From NCBI GenBank assembly GCA_023053545.1, contig JAKZAN010000004.1, forward strand, positions 2,046,001 through 2,110,000: a DNA stretch of 64,000 nucleotides, given 5' to 3'. Both the position numbers and the translations under genes were made by a program. The notes beneath the pieces are model-generated. The model was given only the letters and a program-made list of their open reading frames with translations, was not told the DNA's origin and did no database searches. Position 1 is the stretch's first letter, and each line of letters begins with the position of its first letter. The DNA comes from Lepidurus packardi. Its lineage: Eukaryota; Arthropoda; Branchiopoda; Notostraca; Triopsidae. Shown here one piece after another: positions 1-11,558 of the stretch.

Positions 1-1
1 G

Positions 2-250
2 CAGCTTTGGCAGAGAAAAGAAATTACACTGCGATATCCGACTTTATGGAAAGAGATGGAGTTGCCGCTTTTGGCATTCCCGACTTCATATTTAGTCGAG
101 ACAGGCTTCAGCGCCGTTGTGAACTTGTTAACGAAACAAAGAAACCGCCTGGATATTGTTGAAAGAGGAGATCTCCGTCTTTTCCTTACGAACCTCAAGC
201 CGGACATAAAGGAACTAGTCTCCAAACATCAGTGTCAGGGTTCTCACTAA
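2..250 (+). CDS. hAT transposase C-terminus (ZBED/SCAN-like), partial
   Basis: The frame is open from the window edge to a TAA at 248-250, so this is the last 82 codons of a longer gene. It reads a Tyr-Pro-x-Leu-Trp stretch, then FPTSYLVETGFSAV, NLLTKQRNRLDI and a GDLRLFLTNLKPDI segment. This is the C-terminal dimerisation region typical of hAT transposases and of domesticated ZBED5/SCAN-domain-type relatives. In active transposases this region mediates dimerisation, and the catalytic residues lie upstream, outside the window. No lesion is visible. Whether it is a live transposon, a relic or a host gene cannot be decided from the tail alone. Confidence 0.8.
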   Translation, partial: QLWQRKEITLRYPTLWKEMELPLLAFPTSYLVETGFSAVVNLLTKQRNRLDIVERGDLRLFLTNLKPDIKELVSKHQCQGSH

Positions 251-2809
251 GTAGTAATTTGTCGTTTGTGTAAAATTTTTTAAAAATAATCAGAAACGTT
301 GTGCAAAATAATACCAAATAAACTAGTTCCAGTGATATATAGAAAAAAGTTTTATCGTGTTTAACATACTGGTAAAAGCTTATATTTATGAAATTATAAC
401 AAAAATCTGGTGGGCGCTGGCAGGTTTGGGTCATGGAAAATTTGACAAAAGTGGGCGGTGGCCGAAAAAGGTTGAAGACCACTGGTCTAGAGTATGCCAG
501 CACATCGTATTTTCTTCCATTGTGAACGAACCGTGAACTAATTTGAACTTTCTTTTGTCATTCGCCAGAAAGAACAAAGTAAAATGTACCTCTACAGGTT
601 CTTCTCCAAGCTCATGGAAGTGGTACGATGCCGTTAACAGCATTATTGGCCGAAGTCCATGTAACGGCGTTTCAAGGGTAGAGGACTCGATTGTTCATGG
701 TCCGGAAGAGTCTACCACATTTATTTATTTAAAAAAATGGAAGAAGATTTGGCTTTGAAACGTAAAATTGTAGCGTCTATAGACAATACTCGCCCTGACC
801 ACGTTTATTCCTCTCTCCCTTTTCCTTCAAGTTATTCTGTTATTGGTTTTCAATTGCAAAGTATGCCATATCCCTTTCCTTACAATTTACGGCAAAGTGA
901 TTCAAATGTAGTACCACCACCACCATCCCCAGGTTCTTAAGGGTTTCTTGGTTCTTCTTGGGTTTTATAGGTGAATTGGGTTGTCATTAAAAATTTCCAC
1001 CATTGCGGAACGAACTTGCTCTGCTCTTATTGTTGCTTCGTTACGAAAGGTATTGGGCCTTGTTTGCTCGCTAAACTCAGCATCGCAATCTTCTGCGGGC
1101 ACGCCAAATTTTTCGCACATATTGTGAAGGGTACAACAAGCTTTGGTAATGAGGTTAATTTTACTAATAGGAGCGGAAACACGTCCATCGTTTACGGTTC
1201 AAAATACTTTCTGATAGGAAAGCGACATGAAAAATACTTTTTGACAGAAAAGTGTTTATGTGAAGGTAAAATATGTGAAGGTGTAGCCTTAAGCATAGGA
1301 TTACGCTCAATGAAAGTGACCTTTCGGTTTGTCGTCTGGACACTCAACAACTATTCCCCGTTCTGGGACGACTTGATCAACATTAAAAGTTAATGATAAT
1401 TAGCGTCCCGTCTAGCCTAGGTATAACGTTACAAGGTTAACAACATTAAAGGCAATTGACAACCTTACAGTAGTATATTTCACGGAGGAAATTTCGAAAA
1501 GATATAAAGAAAGCCTGCGTTGTGCTTAAGGGATGGGTGTCTTCAGGATTCACGGATTTTAGTTAAAATATACATGTATTGATTTAACGAAAAGTGTTAC
1601 GAAAGTTTGAGTTTTACGAAAAACGTCTTGTCAAGTCAGAGCTAAGAATGTGAGCCAACCCCGAAAACCAAACTTCTAACTAGGCTTACAAGTGGTATAT
1701 CACCACATTCGAATCACTCCGCAACAGTATAAGAGCAAAAACAAAACTGGGGACTTTAAACTTGTCACCCGGTTCCAAAAGGTTTTGCTACACTTTTTCT
1801 TTCGATATTTCGCACTGCAGTTCTGTACGACTTGTCGATTTGAAATCACAAATGGGAATGAATAATCAACTCATCGTAGGGGTGTACTGAGTTGATCATT
1901 TGCCACCCCCGCCACGAGGAGGCCTATTAGAGGTTAAAATGCTAAAGCTCTTCGTTAAAGCTATCGTTCCGGAACAGAATTCCAGGGTCTCGGCCCCTCA
2001 AGCAAAAAAAAAAAAAACTCTTCCCGGGGTCCCTGCCAGACTCTCCGGGTCATGTCATGTTACCTCGACGAGCTACGAGAGGTCGAACGTATCCGCAACC
2101 GGGTTCCCTTTCGCCTAACCCAGCGGCGCTTCGTCAGGTTTTTTAACAAAACAGACGACGCGCCTTTCCTAGGCGTTCTCCGAGCTTTTTGGAGCGTGTG
2201 AGACTTTATGCATTCTAGACATGTGTGCTAGATGACCATTTTGAGTTTGAAACATCTTTCGCACATGTCGGAAGTGTAAGTGAGGTTGCTTTCATCAATC
2301 GAAGAGGGGGAAGAAAAAGATACGAGGGCGTATTGGGGTGACCCAGGACTTCGGCGCCAACACGCCGTTCCGGGTCTTTCTGTAAAGAGCTAGTACCATC
2401 CAAGAAACCCAGTCAGGCATGGCAGGCCTGTCTGGAGTGGGGGGCGACCGTTGAATCGAATAAGGGAGAAACTTCGGGCTCCTGGTGTAGGATCGAATTT
2501 CGGGCGCTGACCCCAGTGGTTTGGAAGTAGGGAAGGTGACCTTATTTTGCATCCCTTTATCCCGATATTTTTGCTCTGCTGTCCTCTGAACTTTATCACC
2601 TACTGTATTCCAGAAATAGGGGTGTGTCTGGTTGATATAGGAGGAGGTACCGATTCTGGCAGCGTGGAGGCAGTCAGTAGGACCTGGGAAGGATTTCGTA
2701 TTCTTCGCAGAGATACCCCTTTTCTATTCGGAATATTGTGTTCAACCCTAAGGAAGCATAACTGGGATAAGAACTGTTCAGTTGCTATTGCCTAGTCATA
2801 CGATCCCTT
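251..2809. other. no recognisable gene
   Basis: Short open frames occur on both strands, but none shows a domain, a codon pattern or convincing splice-flanked exons that I can recognise. The base composition is A/T-rich in the left portion and more mixed around 1.9-2.6 kb. Confidence 0.5.
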
Positions 2810-2893
2810 GGTCGGTATAAATGCCTTCTGTCTCTGGTTAATGGTAACTGCATACATTAAACGAGCTGACAAAATCTTATTAAGATGGCGCAC
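2810..2893. repeat. 84-bp direct repeat, left copy
   Basis: This copy runs from GGTCGGTATAAATGCC to AAGATGGCGCAC. It is matched almost base for base by 3100-3182, with only a few substitutions and one indel. The two copies bracket the myosin-V tail exon on the opposite strand. Confidence 0.85.
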
Positions 2894-2903
2894 TATCAAG
2901 AAC

Positions 2904-3094
2904 TTGTTCGATAAAAGCGATCGTAAATCCTTGTTCGGACTCATCTGTCGGTGTATATTGCTCCAGGATCTTCCTAAAATGAGCCGGGGACAATTTCGTG
3001 CACATGTTGCACACGGCTCTGACGTCTTCCTCTGCTTTCCTTGCTTGGACCAACTTTGCGGCTTCTTTGATCGGCAAAAGGGTCTCCAGGACGC
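2904..3094 (-). pseudogene. myosin-V DIL domain exon (fragment)
   Basis: On the minus strand the frame reads VLETLLPIKEAAKLVQARK, then AEEDVRAVCNMCTKLSPAH and KILEQYTPTDESE. This matches the late part of the myosin-V dilute (DIL) globular tail: the ETLxPxxxAAxLxQxxK helix followed by CxxCxxL and the LxxYTPxDExE motif. The domain normally binds cargo adaptors. A possible acceptor (AATAG) lies just upstream and a GT just after FIEQ, so it resembles a single unprocessed exon. No other tail exon was found nearby. It is flanked by 84-bp direct repeats. A myosin-V motor fragment lies on the other strand at 25.9-27.4 kb. Exact exon edges are uncertain. Confidence 0.6.
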
Positions 3095-3099
3095 CTATT

Positions 3100-3182
3100 G
3101 GTCGGTGTAAATGCCTTCTGTCTCTGGTTGATGTAACTGCATACATTAAAAGAGCTTACAAAATCTTATTAAGATGGCGCAC
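3100..3182. repeat. 84-bp direct repeat, right copy
   Basis: This is the second copy of the 2810-2893 repeat. It starts GGTCGGTGTAAATGCC and ends AAGATGGCGCA. Part of the flanking sequence (GGGATAAGAAC followed by GTTC) is also shared near 2762 and 3243, which suggests that a longer segment was once duplicated. Confidence 0.85.
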
Positions 3183-3887
3183 AACAACCGAAGAGATCGT
3201 GATTGGTCTAAGGTCACCAGGAGATGAGGGTTCATCGATTTTTGGGATAAGAACCGTTCTTTGGATTTTAAACACAGGAGGAAAATCCTTCACGAAACAA
3301 GTAGATTTAAAATCTTATTAAGGAGGCATGGTTCGCAATGCTTTGGCCGAGACCATCGGGTCCTGGAGCTTTATGTTTTTCTGCGTAGTTATTCTTCATT
3401 AGAAAAATGAGATATACTTCCAGACGTCTGTCGGGTTTTCTTCACTAATGGTATTCTGCTAGTTCTTTGTTTATAAATTTAATCGATTGCTCCGCTTGTG
3501 TGTCGTGGGCCTTTCCGAGATTCTCTCCGGCTGACGGGCTTATAACCTGCAAATTACAATAAACCTGGCCGATTTTACTCGTAAAATAAATCTCGTTTTA
3601 CTCGCTTAATAAGCTTTTCTTTTGGCATCTTGTTTGCTGCTTCGATTTTGGCTTTGTTGTTTACTAGCACGGATTCAGTTCCTGATGTTTTTGTCAGCTT
3701 CCACTTATTCTAAAAGTGGACAAGAATAAATGAAAATGCAAAATAAATATTTCTTCATTTTTACTTGCTTGACTTGCTCTTCGGCTATTTTGATTTTTAC
3801 CACTTGTTACAATCTACAGAAGGCACACAAATGAAGTCTCATCACTACTTAGTGAAATCTAGAAAGAATTCGAAATTATAAATGCTT
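3183..3887. other. no recognisable gene
   Basis: A/T-rich sequence with no supported reading frame. It separates the myosin-tail repeat from the non-LTR relic. Confidence 0.5.
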
Positions 3888-5790
3888 ACATAATTATCTG
3901 TGGCGATTTTAATGACCGTCACTGGCACTGGGAGGCAAAAAAATGGATAAACCTGGCCTTCAGCTATACGATTTTATCACTTCCTTAAACTTAATCCTCC
4001 TAAATAAATGGAATGTCCCTACATTCATGAACGAAAAGGGCGAATCCTCCACAATAGACTTAGTTTCCGCTTCTTCTGAAATTTCCCACCTTCTCCACCT
4101 TCGTCTTCTAGATAACCCTGATTTTCTAAACGAATCTGATCATAAAGCTATCCTCCTAAAAATCAAAGCCCCCTTTGTTGAATATAGACCCGAACAATGG
4201 AACTATAAACTGGCCAACTGGGAACTAATCAACAAGACCTTATCAGAACTAATAGAAAATAATAAAAACAAATTATTTTCTCTGAATAGTCCCAAGGAAA
4301 TAGATGTTTCCACACAACTTTTAACTAAACTCCTTACCGATACAGCCAGCAAGTATATCCCAAAAATCAATTCAACGAGAAAGAAAAATCCTTGGTGGAC
4401 AAAAGGTCTAAACCTCCTTAGAAAACTAGTAGCACAACACCTAAAATTGTATAAAAAGTCACCAACCCAAAACAATGAAAGAACTTGGAAAGATGCTAGG
4501 AACTTATACACTATGAAATGTCGTCAAACTTGAGCGAACTATTGGCAACTAAAAATGAACACTCCTGACTCTAGAATTCTCTGGAAATTAGATCACAAAT
4601 TTCGATCAAACGCAAACCAAAACTCATTAGACCAACTACTAGATGATAAAGGAAAATCTTATTACATATTACTGACAAATTAGACTTTCTAACTCAAAAA
4701 ATGTTAGATCTACCAGCTCCGATCACCTCAATCTCTCAAATTACTGTACAAAAACAGGTACATAAAATTGACCTATACATTACTAGACAAACAAGTTTCG
4801 CTCTTCTGGATTACGAACAACTATCAGAATTAATTAAAAACCTTCCCCTCTTCAAAGCCTCTGGCGAAGACAATATACAACCAATACTCATTAAAAAGAC
4901 TTGGCTATCCATTCGTTACAACCAAAATCACTGCAACATTAGAGTTCTTTGTTTCGTCAAGTTTAAGATACTAATTTATTTCTACTCACTAAAACAACTA
5001 AAGACAAAGAAGACAAGGGCAGACAACAACTCACTTCAACAACTTCGTGACGACGACTGTCGACCACGACTGTCCAAAAAGAAGAAAAGGTTCCATCAAC
5101 GTAAAGGTCACGATCTCTTTCTCGGAAAAACAAAGTAAAAAACGTACGGAGGTATACTACCAGGAACCTCTTCTACATTCTCGGAATTAACCCCTTCAGC
5201 GCAATTCCTGACCTTGCCATTCCTGACCTTTCCCTCCGGAACACATTGGTTATGCTGTAACTGCACTATTTAATTCATCCATAAAATTATCTTATTTTCC
5301 TAAAGCCTGGAAATCGACCAAAATTCTTCCAATACCAAAACCAGGTAAAAATGACTATTCTTCCCACAATAATTTTCGTCCCATCGCCCTACTATCTCAT
5401 CTTGGCAAAATCCTAGAAAAATGCATAGCCAAAAAAATCACAGACTACCTAGAACAAAAAAATATCCTATCAGAAAACCATTGGGGATTTCGAAAGCAAA
5501 GATCTACTGTAAATGCTATGCTAAACTTCTCAGATAATATCCTTCATGGTTTTGATAAAGGTAAAATTACCACGGCCCTACTACTAGACATTCATGGAGC
5601 GTTTAACAATGTCAACCATGCAGTTTTGCTTCAAAAGGCAAGAAAGAAAAATATCCCTATCAACCTAATCAACTGGCTTAAGAGCTTCTTAGATAATAGA
5701 ACAGGATACAGCACTATGGCCCTTACACAAGTCAAAATTTCCATTTAAAACAAGGCGTTCCTCAAGGCTCGCCCCTCTGCACCTTTTATA
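3888..5790 (+). mobile_element. non-LTR retrotransposon relic (APE endonuclease plus partial RT)
   Basis: Three blocks of one retrotransposon ORF2 survive in order. The first (3890-4533) has the end of an APE-type endonuclease: a GDFN motif, then STIDLV and the catalytic NESDHKAI. After it comes a linker with a KKNPWWTKGL segment typical of ORF2 proteins. The third block (about 5280-5790) has the start of the reverse transcriptase: IPKPGKN, FRPIALLSHLGKILEK, motif A ALLLDIHGAFN and motif B QGVPQGSPL. The sequence stops before the catalytic xxDD box. Frame changes occur in an A-run near 3936, at a TGA at 4531-4533, and through a foreign-looking insertion near 4900-5240. ORF1 and the 3' end are missing. 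It is a dead copy of a Jockey- or I-like family. Confidence 0.8.
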
Positions 5791-6293
5791 ATTGCAGTGG
5801 GATCCGACTTATCAGTAGTTGTGGATGGGAGTGAACCCATCTACATCGGTAATAGCTCAGCAGAAGCAGTAACAGTATTGATGGCGGCGTATTACGTCTT
5901 TGACATAAAGTAATCCTCTTACGTGAAGCCAACTCTATTATTTCTACAATCGGAATGCCTCGGATTTAAAGATAAGGAAACGCAAATGTGCGTTTCGCTG
6001 GTATCGTTCTTGCCTTTCCTCACAGAGGTAAAAAGCATGTCTCGAAAGTCCGTAGTCATCCGCCTGGAGTTTCTAATGTTCGTTGTTCTAATGTTTCGTA
6101 GTTTCTAATGTTCGTAAAACATCGTTGTACGTTTTGTACGTTTGTATTTTTACGTTTATGGTTTATTTGTAATTAAGCTTATTTTTTGTTGTTTGTTATT
6201 GTTTTTTGTTTTGTTGAATGCAACACAAAATTACAAAAAAAGAAATAAATGAATTTCACTTACTGCACATTAAGGTTTACGTTATTGAAGCTC
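5791..6293. other. no recognisable gene
   Basis: Short frames only. The stretch 6110-6250 is T/A-rich, with TTTGTT-type simple sequence. Confidence 0.4.
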
Positions 6294-6458
6294 GAGTACT
6301 TCTAGAAGTGGAGTTTCCGAAGTGCACTTTTAGGAGCCCAACGACTTCAGAAAGTGAAGATTTCAAACTGCAATTTTAGAAGCCAGACGGCTTCTAAAAC
6401 TGCAGATTCGAAGGTTCACTTTTAGAACCTCGACGACTTCTAAAAGTGCAGTTCGGAA
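6294..6458. repeat. tandem array of imperfect hairpins
   Basis: Four foldback modules follow each other with a period of about 47-50 bp. One is a short palindrome, ACTTCTAGAAGT, at 6298-6309. The clearest arm pairs CTGCAATTTTAGAAGCC with GGCTTCTAAAACTGCAG at 6368-6404. The next pairs CACTTTTAGAA with TTCTAAAAGTG near 6417-6449. Each module resembles the others, so this is both a tandem repeat and a row of potential cruciforms. Confidence 0.7.
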
Positions 6459-8419
6459 ACTGCTGTTATTAGGAGGGTGCTGCAGTCGGAAAAAAGGGAG
6501 AAGAAAACACGGCACTTTCGTTACCCGTTTTTCGTGGACGTTTTTCTCCTCAAATCGCAGAAGTTTTGTAACAGTGTATGCAAAAGTAATCAACTAAAAC
6601 TTGAACAATATTTCCTTCTCTTTTTTGTAGGAGGAACTTCAGTATTGGAAATGAGGATGAAGTGTATATACTTCTTTTTCCTCACTTTGGTGTTCGTTTT
6701 GGGAGTGGACAGTTTTGTCGTCACTCGCCAATACGGTGTTTGGATCTGCGACTTACAAATACGTAAGTATTTGTAACCCCACCACGGCCCGCAAGACAAA
6801 TTCGAGAGGAGCCTCTTAAAGTTCGAGAGCCGACCAGCCACGAATGCTGCAGAAATAAAACTCAAAGAAGCTCAATTCAAAAGTCTTGGCCCGGTCAACA
6901 CTAAGATTTGCACGAAACACACGACTGCATTCTCCGTCGCCGTGTTTTTTTACCCCGAACTGTATTGCTCTCTCAGTGCACGTCATGTGTCTGTTGTGTT
7001 TTCGACTGTCGCTAGGGGTAGGGCTAATTTTCATGCAGGTACGATAATGACGTCAAATGGTCAGCACCGAAAATGTTCTGTTTTTTTTTTAAGTGTCTCC
7101 AGCACGCCTACTGCCGGCTCTGGTTCCTGGATATGGCTGTCCCGGCACCACTGCTCCAGATGCGACAGGTTCAATCCCACCTGCACGCCAGTGGACCAGT
7201 GGCGTGATGGTGGGATTGAACAAATTAGGTTAGGAATCTCTACATATCTTTAAAACTGTCCTAGGAAATATAAAAATGCACTTACGAATTTTGGAACTTT
7301 AGGAAATCGTAAAAAACTTTTGAAAAGTCTTGACGTTTTGAAAAATCCTTTTAAGATTGTAGGGAATGCTAAAGAAACACTTTGCAAACTTTTGACAGTT
7401 TGGAGAGGCTGTAAGAATCTCATTTAAAAAAATTGAATTTACCCCAAACGATGGAGTGAACAATTGCTGCTTCGTTTCCACTACGATAGGCAAACATTCC
7501 CATGCAGTCGAAGTCCATCCTACGCGTTAACGGCACGTCCGGTTTGAGGTCGTCGTTCAACTTGGCCTTTTCCATCTCTACGTCTTTCAACTATGTAAAA
7601 TAAAATACAATGGAAAAAATAGACCAAAAAGTAAACAAAACGACTAACAAAAATTGGCGTGTGTTGGTGCGAGCGAAACTTGAGTTTACCGCTTGGATGT
7701 GCAATCACAGTATAGAGGTTTCACAGTATGCTAACAGGGCTATCTTCTAATGTTGAGGTTTTCTGACGACCTTCTCGGTCCCCAGAGTAATATTCAGGTA
7801 AAAGGCCAGAAAATGAAAGGGTACATTCGCAAACCTCCCAGTGCAGTTCAAAAAAGGTCACGACGGTTTACAAAGCGCGTAATTTAAATCTATTGCTTTG
7901 AACTATGTGAGCTTAAAATAAAAGATGAATTAACTAGGTCAAAGCACAACACGTATACACATTATAGACTATTTCGCGTTACCCAGGTTGCACCACGAGG
8001 AGGCAGTCTATTTTTCAACCCATACATAGGTGTTTTATAGTACACAGGTTTAACCCCATATACTATAAAATACCCATGTATATTAATGTCTATATGTGTT
8101 GTTATGACTATTTATGTCTATATACGAGTTATCCATTACATTGGTACTTTACAACTATTCCTAAATGTTACTAACTTTTGCAAGTTTAGTATTTTTCTTA
8201 ACACGTTTAACTACGGCTCTTTCTGCTACAGCTACATTTTCTTCTTTAAGTGTATAGTAAATCCTAACTCGAACGAATAAATTAAAAAAATAATCAACTG
8301 GAAAAGCTTCGCATGTCAATTCAGACAAACCAAGCAGTTTAAGTTTAGCAACAATAACACTAACTATCCCTGGCTCAGAAAAGGATTCCTGATAAGTTTC
8401 CTGAAAAACGGACTCACTT
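6459..8419. other. no recognisable gene; one imperfect palindrome
   Basis: No exon or domain was recognised. The only marked structure is the foldback at 7169-7221, described separately. Short open frames on both strands lack support. Confidence 0.45.
7169..7221. repeat. imperfect palindrome
   Basis: The arm GTTCAATCCCACC is followed by CACGCCA and mirrored by TGGCGTG and GGTGGGATTGAAC. This gives arms of about 23 bp with two or three mismatches around a loop of a few bases. No gene association was seen. Confidence 0.6.
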
Positions 8420-10345
8420 TGTGAACGTGAAAAACGGACTCACACAATGCGAACGTGAATGAGATTACCGTAAGACTTTAATACCAAGATCCATCATAAT
8501 CATTTCTGGGAGAAAAACTTTCGAATTCGCGCAATGCTAGTCGAATCGTACGTCAGCCCCAAACTCCGTAGAGAGAAAGGTCACCAATCCCCGTTTTGTG
8601 AATGTTTTGTTCTCTTTTCGAACCCTTTTTGTAGTAGATTTGGAATGCCTACTTCTGGGGTAGGATGGGCAAGTCTGTGAATCCATCCCTCCTATGTTCC
8701 TTGTTACCCCCACATCCTCTTGAGACCGAGAAAGTCGTCTTAATCCCTTTACATCGGAAGATACCCCCAGTTACCATACTGTGAAAACCTTTATACTGTG
8801 ATTCAGTCATTCTGTTAATATAATCTTGCGCCAATAGCGTCCTCCTATACCGTAAAGGCAACATGCTCGCCGCACATAGCAATACCCCAATAGGGGTAGT
8901 TTTTGTTGCTCCGAAAATAATTCTTAGAGCTTTGTTTTGTATCGTTTCCAACGGTTGTAGCTTTCTTGAGTTAACAAACGTGTATATAAAACAGGCATAT
9001 TCTAGTCTGGACCTAATAAGGTTTTTGTAGATTTTGAGTAAAAGGTTTGTGCTGGCTCCCCAGCTTGTGCCTGCCAGCCTACTTAAAATCCCTACTGCTT
9101 TCATACCTTTCTGTCGTAAATATTTAATATGTTCTTCAAACTTGAGTCTTTTATCGAAAATGACCCCCAAGATTCTTGCATTTTCGACCCTCTCGATGAC
9201 CGTGCCATTTATCTTGCACTTCTTATTTGTCTGCCATTTCCTTTTCCTGGTTATCACAAGGTATTTCGTTTTTTCTGGTGATAAGGTAAACTCATTCCTT
9301 TTACACCACGTCTCTATTTCCTTAACTCTACATCTCAACTTGTCCATTGCGGAATCCATATTTTTGCCCGGTGTCCACGTTTCCGCATCATCTGAGAAAA
9401 GTGATGTATTTGTGTCCCTCTGGTTCTCGGGGAAATCCGCTAGCATGATATTGAATAGCCAAGGACTTAAGACTGCACCCTGGGGTATGCCTCTTACTAG
9501 TCTTTGCTTGGTGGACAGTCTGGATCCGACTCGTACTTCCATTGTTCTGTCGCATAAATAGCTTCTGATGATTCCCAAGAATTTTCCGTTGACCCCTTTT
9601 CTCCCCAACTTGTATAGGAGTCCGTCGATCCAGACCGAGTCGTAGGCAGAAGTTAGGTCGAGCAAAAGGACAGTTAGCACCCAGCCTTTTTTAAAGACAG
9701 TGTGTGCGTCGTTCATCAATCTCATCAACTGGTCGACCGTACTTCTACCTGCCCTAAAACCGGATTGGTATTTCCAGAACCAGTTATACTTTTCTGATAC
9801 CCAGCTCAGTCTTTTTATGAGCATTCGTTCGAATAATTTTGCCAGGCATGATATTAGGGATATCGGCCTATAAGATTGCACTGCTCCAGGATCTTTACCT
9901 GGCTTCCCGATAGGTCTTACGACTGCATTTCTCCAGTCGCTTGGTACTTATACTCCTCCTTCGAGTATAAAATTGAATATTTTTTTCTAATGCTTTCCTC
10001 AATTTTTGTGGCATTCTTTTTAATAACTCGTAGTGGACCATGCCCTTTCCCTGGCTTGTTTTTGGTGCTGCTCTAAGTACATTACACTGTCTATTTCCCA
10101 TGCGGTGAAGGGTCTTTCCAAGTTCGGTTCCACACTTTTCTCATTGATCGTTGCCTGTATATCCATTTTCAACTCATCTATGTCCACTTCCGGTTGAAGT
10201 ATTACCAGCTCTGCTCTCTTTACCCTAGCGAATTGTTCTGCGAAGGCCTCCGATTTCTCTTCGTCACTTTGTATGACGCGTCCGTTTTTTTCCACTATAC
10301 AAATCTGCCCTTTTTGAGGCGACCCTTCCATACCTCTTAGGGATC
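8420..10345 (-). mobile_element. Jockey-like non-LTR retrotransposon, 5'-truncated
   Basis: The main frame (8649-9881, continuing open to about 9950) encodes a reverse transcriptase: GKPGKDPGAV, SYRPISLISCLAKLFE, FRAGRSTVDQLMRL, motif A LLLDLTSAYDSVW, motif B GIPQGAVLSPWLFN and the catalytic box FSDDAETW. After this come a thumb and an ARILGVIFDKRLKFEEHI segment. Upstream RT sequence continues at 10020-10345 in other frames, so at least two indels separate the parts. Endonuclease and ORF1 are absent, consistent with 5' truncation. The 3' untranslated region (about 8430-8648) and the last codons (GFTDLPILPQK) recur in all three 5S spacers at 33.8, 52.3 and 61.6 kb. Jockey superfamily is an assignment by motif style. 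Confidence 0.85.
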
Positions 10346-11558
10346 GTCCATAAATGGCGCCACCCAAAAATCGCGAATTTTTTACTCTAAGTCACCTACC
10401 GCCACCTTCACCGTCAACCCACCCTCTAAAATGGCGCCATCACCTGGTTGACCCCTCTCACAAAAAAGGGGAAAAAATAAATAGGAGATCTTGTGTAATG
10501 AGATGGCTTGCTTTTTAACAAAATTTCAAGCAGACGCGAGGGCATCTGAATCCGTCCTCCACGTAATGAGCCATTGTTCCATTGCATCAAGATTAATGAC
10601 AGGGAAGCCACAATCAGACGTCTGGAGAGAACTAGTCGGCAAGGGCATTCCAACGATGTCAGAACCAACTTCGAACTGGGGCCACCACTCAACTTCTTCA
10701 ATTGCGCCGTCTTCAGGCTTAGCTTGAACTAAGACCTCGTCGGCTCGAGCATCGATGATCATTCTGGGCGTGAGGCCGGCCATAAATTCGGTTTGCCTTG
10801 TTTTCTGGTTATTCCTCGGATGGATAGACTTCACATGAGCTTGCAAGCTTTTAGTGGTTTCAAAGTATAATCCACAGAATCTAATAAATAGGAGCTTCTA
10901 CCTTGTACATGGAAAACCAGACGGTCGTGTTCCTCCAAGATGTAGTCTTTGAGAAGTTGCAGATGTTAGTTGATTTCATGTATAGATAGAATCCGGCGTT
11001 AGATTTTGATATATGACTTGTTTTAAAAGTTGAACACTGGAAAAAGTGTCCGAAAACGATATTAAAAGAACGCAAATGTGATAAATTTCTACATGTGCTG
11101 TTATGGCTAAAAAATAATGTCTTTAACAAGTAGCTTCAGCTAAAAGATGATATTATTAAGTCCACTGGCTTTAGTGGAAAGATGCTGTATTGATGTTCGT
11201 TTTTTGACTGACGTTTAGCGTTAAACATGGAGGTTATATAGTCAATGGTCAGTCGTATAATTAACGTCAGAAGTTAATGCAAAACTGTTTTAGGTTGAGA
11301 CAAGAAATATTGAGGTGATTCTGTGTAGCCAAGCCATTTTTCGCCATATTACTAAGAAATTTTGTAGAGTAGACGAAATCTTTTGAAGGTACAACCGGGG
11401 TTTTGAGAACGAAGTATAATCTTAGAAGGAGCCGTTCCATTGCGCTTGACGGTCGATTCTGACCTGCGTTGAGGATATTAGCTTCCCTGTCGTCATCATG
11501 GGGCATGTGGTGTCGGATATCTTAAAATGTTTTACTTTACCTGCTATTTCTTCGTTGC
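10346..11558. other. no confirmed gene
   Basis: The stretch 10346-10450 carries two ATGGCGCC motifs in an otherwise C-rich segment. Except for the weak C2H2-like exon at 10526-10884, nothing was recognised between the Jockey copy and the metalloproteinase 3' end. Confidence 0.4.
10526..10884 (-). CDS. possible exon with half a C2H2 finger, unknown protein
   Basis: After an acceptor-like TTTATTAG the frame reads FCGLYFETTKSLQAHVKSIH. This resembles the second Cys, the helix and the His-His part of a C2H2 zinc finger; the first Cys would lie on a preceding exon. The frame continues about 100 codons with an acidic, Trp-containing stretch (EEVEWWPQFEVG) and ends at a stop at 10526. I do not recognise the protein. 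It could be a host zinc-finger gene or the N-terminus of a retrotransposon protein. The overlapping plus-strand frame (10491-10727) looks less protein-like. Confidence 0.3.

Noticed and set aside
9034-9561. 175-codon plus-strand frame at 9.0-9.6 kb
   Set aside because: It is antisense to the reverse transcriptase of the Jockey-like element.
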